A stretch of DNA of 33,996 nt from Acidobacteriaceae bacterium (GTDB taxonomy: Bacteria > Acidobacteriota > Terriglobia > Terriglobales > Acidobacteriaceae). Positions 31,801 to 33,996 of the stretch are shown here, one piece after another. A program made the position numbers and the translations under genes. The DNA lies in contig JANYBT010000015.1 in the NCBI GenBank assembly GCA_025360645.1, forward strand, positions 1 to 33,996, given 5' to 3'. How positions within the stretch are numbered: the first letter of the stretch is position 1; each line of letters begins with the position of its first letter. The notes beneath the pieces were generated by a model that was given only the letters and a program-made list of their open reading frames with translations, ran no database searches and was not told the DNA's origin.

Positions 31801-33996
31801 CCCAATGACACCGGCCTCATTGCCACCGGCAGTGACGAAGTTCTCCTCTGCTGCAACCCGACCAGCGGCTCCGTTGAACGGAGATCGCTACGCCGCGCTC
31901 GGCCATTTGTTCTCCGATTTTTTCGACCAGAGTATGCACATGTACCAGGGCGGGACCGTCGCCACGATGGCTCCGCCGGTGGTGACGGGCGCCGCTTTGG
32001 GCCTGCCTGGGACCGACCACATTTTCGACGACAGCAACGTGGGCCGCATCCTGCGGGGCGATCAGTTTATCGATGTGATCCCGACCCGCTTTCGCAAAGC
32101 CATGCTCGACAAACACATCACACGACTGGTAAAGAACGAGCACGGGGGACCGACGTTTGAGACCATTCACCGTCAAGAGGACGTCATCAAGCTGGCGGCC
32201 CGCGGGGGTGCGTTTGATCTGGAGAAAGAATTTGGCGTATCCGCTGATCGTCTGTCTGCCCTCGACCGGGGGACCCAGTTGGCGATGGCGGCGGGCCTGG
32301 ACGCGTTGCGGGATGCGGGCATCCCCCTGGTTTTGAGCTACAAGACCACCAGCATCGGCACGCAGTTACCGGACCGCTGGAGATTGCCGGATGATATGCG
32401 CGACGATACCGGCGTGATTTTTGGTTCCGCCTTCCCCGGATTTGACTCGTTCGCGAACGAGATGTCGCGCTACTACGCGGACCATGCCCGGCGGGAGCAG
32501 TTGGCGCAAATGGAGAGCGTACGCGCCCGTGGGGCCGAATCGAACGGACACTCCGCCCTGGGGCAAGAGCTGGACCGGCGGATCGCAGATTTGCGCGCCG
32601 CCATCGAGAAAGATCCGTACGTCTTCGACCGGCGCTTCCTGTTTAAAACGCTGGCGATGGGACATTCGCAATTCGCCGAATTTATCGGAGCGCGAGGCCC
32701 CAACACGCAAATCAATTCCGCGTGCGCGACCACCACACAGGCCTTGACTCTGGCCGAGGACTGGATCCGCGCAGGCCGATGCCGCCGCGTGATTATCATA
32801 ACCGCCGACGACGTCACTTCCGACAGTATGCTGGAGTGGATTGGCGCCGGCTTCCTGGCCAGCGGAGCAGCGGCCACCGACGAAGTCGTCGAGGATGCCG
32901 CCATTCCGTTTGACCGTCGCCGCCACGGCATGATCATCGGCATGGGCGCGGCCGCACTGGTGGTGGAAAGCGTCGACGCGGCGCGAGAACGAGGGATTCA
33001 GCCCATCTGCGAAGTGTTGAGTTCGGTGACGGCCAATAGCGCTTTCCACGGCAGCCGCCTCGATGTGCAGCACATTGGTCAAGTGATGGAGACGCTGATC
33101 GCCCAAGCGGAAACGCGCAGCGGCATTTCACGGCAACAGATTGCGCCAGAAACCGTTTTCGTTTCCCACGAAACCTATACTCCGGCGCGGGGCGGAAGCG
33201 CCTCGGCGGAGATTTATGCGCTGCGTCGCGTTTTTGGCGACGACGCCGATCGCATCGTGATCGCTAACACCAAGGGCTTCACCGGGCACGCGATGGCCAC
33301 CGGCATCGAGGATGTGGTTGCGGTCAAAGCGCTGGAGACCGGCTGCGTCCCGCCAGTCGCCAACTTCAAGGAAGTGGATCCGGAGTTGGGTCCGCTGAAC
33401 CTGTCGAAAGGCGGCGCTTATCCCGTCGAATATGCGTTGCACCTGGGGGCAGGCTTTGGTTCCCAGATCAGCATGACGTTGTTGCATCGAGTGATGACGA
33501 AAAACGGCGTTCGGCCCAGTCCGAACGCTCTGGGCTATGCCACGCGCATCGCGGATACGAATGTCTGGAATGCATGGCTAAGCCGGATGGCAGGTCGTCC
33601 AGTCACTACACTGGAAGTCATCCACCGCACTTTACGTGTGCCCGATCAAGGGATGCCGGCGCGGGTTGTCGAAGTCGCGAAGGATTTCCGGCCAGTGCTA
33701 GTTCCCACCATTCAGGCAACGCTGCCGCCACCGGTTCTGGTGGAGGTGGCGAAATCAAGCGCGACAGTTCCACTCGCCCCGCTTCCGCTCGCTCCGATTC
33801 CATTCGTTGCACCGCCGAAGACAGTTGCGGGCGATCCGGTGAAAGCGAGAGTGCTGGCTTTGGTGGCGGAAAAGACCGGATATCCGGTGGACATGCTTGA
33901 TCTGGACTTGGATCTGGAAGCGGATTTAGGAGTCGATACTGTCAAACAAGCGGAGGTCATGGCGACCATTCGCGAGGCGTATGGCATTGCGCGCGA
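28886..33996 (+). CDS. type I PKS / PUFA-synthase-like megasynthase, KS-AT-KS-ACP (runs off right edge)
   Basis: The frame is open for 1703 codons from ATG 28886 (AGGAGAG five bases upstream) to the window end. The first ketosynthase (about 5-470) has C217 in DAACASAM, H351 in EGHGTST and H391 in KSNIGHLKGAAG. The acyltransferase (about 610-925) has GQGSQ, nucleophile S712 in GHSLGEYG and HAFH at 814-817, a malonyl-type motif. A second, divergent ketosynthase (about 1040-1535) keeps C1280 in INSACATTTQ, H1428 in SHETYTP, K1463 and H1468 in TKGFTGHAM. After a Pro/Ala linker an acyl carrier domain begins (about 1650 on) with LEADLGVDTVKQAE, where Thr 1685 stands at the usual phosphopantetheine-Ser position. 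The layout resembles secondary-lipid and heterocyst-glycolipid synthases more than modular antibiotic PKSs. Reductive domains, if any, lie beyond the edge. Confidence 0.92.
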   Translation, partial: MEDTAYRAIAIVGAGAVLPDAANVTAFWENVKHGRYSISEVTPDRWNPDYYYDADHSAPDKTYSKIGGWVREHEWNPIKWRMPIPPRVADAMDGTQKWAMACTREALEDYGYPKRPLNLDRTAVILGNAMAGEKHYLSALRVYFPEYAHELEESPSFAVLPESMRHDITRELHQRMSNRLSEITEDSMPGELANCIAGRIANVFNFHGPNYVVDAACASAMAAMSAAIEGLVVRDFDVAVTGGVDRNMGAPTFVKFCKIGALSATGTRPYAEGADGFVMGEGSAIFVLKRLADAERDDDKIYAVLRGIGGASDGRGKGITAPNPVGQILAIERGWKNAGVSPDSGTLFEGHGTSTRVGDVVEVQSMAHVLDGFHLPHASVALGSVKSNIGHLKGAAGAAGLLKAALALRDKVLPPSVHCEHRNPDIDFDHSPLYVNTTLQPWTVPEGGTRRAGLSAFGFGGTNFHAVIEEYIPHKLTGNGKRSVAVGEMPSPGEDHGTMISLSSSKTNYDASTLKAPLRGALVMGAGSASALAERLRTARKAAEAGQAAAPCAPAESDLRAPERVAIDYADAADLSAKLANAVKALAADQAPVWKALRAQGIFRGHGPAAKVAFLYTGQGSQYVNMLRPLYTAEPIVSRIFAEADLVMTPLIGKPLTEFVFVDGTDPKAVAQADEDLRQTAITQPAVLAIDWSLTQLLAAYGIQPDLTMGHSLGEYGALVAVGALTFENALIAVSARGRGMTNVAVEDTGKMAAVFAPMDEIERILKSVNGYVVIANFNSDHQAVIGGASKAVEQAIEIFKQAGYEPVELPVSHAFHTSIVAPASGPLRLELERLHLQSPRLPIVANVDGEFYPMGPNAVPQMLDLLSRQVASPVQFVKGLRTLYDAGARIFVEVGPKKALQGFAEDVLGSHGDVLSLFTNHPKVGDTVAFNQALCGLYAAGLGRGHADATREAPAFAVSKPILSPKPMAPAPMTPASLPPAVTKFSSAATRPAAPLNGDRYAALGHLFSDFFDQSMHMYQGGTVATMAPPVVTGAALGLPGTDHIFDDSNVGRILRGDQFIDVIPTRFRKAMLDKHITRLVKNEHGGPTFETIHRQEDVIKLAARGGAFDLEKEFGVSADRLSALDRGTQLAMAAGLDALRDAGIPLVLSYKTTSIGTQLPDRWRLPDDMRDDTGVIFGSAFPGFDSFANEMSRYYADHARREQLAQMESVRARGAESNGHSALGQELDRRIADLRAAIEKDPYVFDRRFLFKTLAMGHSQFAEFIGARGPNTQINSACATTTQALTLAEDWIRAGRCRRVIIITADDVTSDSMLEWIGAGFLASGAAATDEVVEDAAIPFDRRRHGMIIGMGAAALVVESVDAARERGIQPICEVLSSVTANSAFHGSRLDVQHIGQVMETLIAQAETRSGISRQQIAPETVFVSHETYTPARGGSASAEIYALRRVFGDDADRIVIANTKGFTGHAMATGIEDVVAVKALETGCVPPVANFKEVDPELGPLNLSKGGAYPVEYALHLGAGFGSQISMTLLHRVMTKNGVRPSPNALGYATRIADTNVWNAWLSRMAGRPVTTLEVIHRTLRVPDQGMPARVVEVAKDFRPVLVPTIQATLPPPVLVEVAKSSATVPLAPLPLAPIPFVAPPKTVAGDPVKARVLALVAEKTGYPVDMLDLDLDLEADLGVDTVKQAEVMATIREAYGIAR

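Overview
The window is a GC-rich bacterial chromosome segment with no rRNA, tRNA, CRISPR array or prophage that I could see. The gene set suggests a soil-type Acidobacteriota (Terriglobia-like) genome. It has an HspR-controlled dnaK, a DUF3494 ice-binding-type protein, an EtfAB:menaquinone-oxidoreductase-type membrane protein, a secondary-lipid (PUFA-synthase-like) megasynthase, and short interspersed repeats of the type that translate as CHPEAKR. This placement is inference from content; no phylogenetic marker is present.

Left part (1-8.6 kb), mostly minus strand: a truncated ice-binding-like secreted protein; an hspR-class IV deacetylase pair; an APC-family permease; a plus-strand secreted cupin; then a chaperone operon dnaK - 59-residue ORF - dnaJ. 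The dnaK promoter is a near-consensus sigma-70 promoter (TTGACA-N17-TATTAT) with an HspR-type (HAIR-like) inverted repeat lying over its -35 and spacer. The HspR encoded 6 kb away is the obvious candidate regulator.

Middle part (8.6-18.4 kb): a small zinc-ribbon-like protein; etfB-etfA; a four-helix-bundle (S23) gene bracketed by 31-bp direct repeats and followed by degenerate copies of its own 3' end inside a tandem array; ETF-ubiquinone oxidoreductase (ETF-QO); a vapBC toxin-antitoxin pair with a clear palindromic operator; msrB; an ABC-F ATPase; a NUDIX hydrolase; and a small glycine-rich membrane protein.

Right part (18.4-34 kb), all plus strand with short gaps or overlaps, reads as one lipid-metabolism operon. 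It encodes an AdhE-type bifunctional aldehyde/alcohol dehydrogenase, a STAS protein without the usual phospho-acceptor serine, a WS/DGAT acyltransferase, a possible 30-residue peptide, a membrane Fe-S oxidoreductase, a second EtfBA, an acyl-CoA dehydrogenase, and a type I megasynthase (KS-AT-KS-ACP so far) that runs off the right edge. A coherent reading is as follows. The megasynthase makes an unusual acyl chain. The acyl-CoA dehydrogenase desaturates or trims it and passes electrons through the dedicated EtfBA to the membrane quinone reductase. AdhE makes the alcohol, and WS/DGAT esterifies it. This product logic is inference. Two complete ETF systems with two different quinone reductases within 18 kb, and the lipid operon itself, are the most interesting content.
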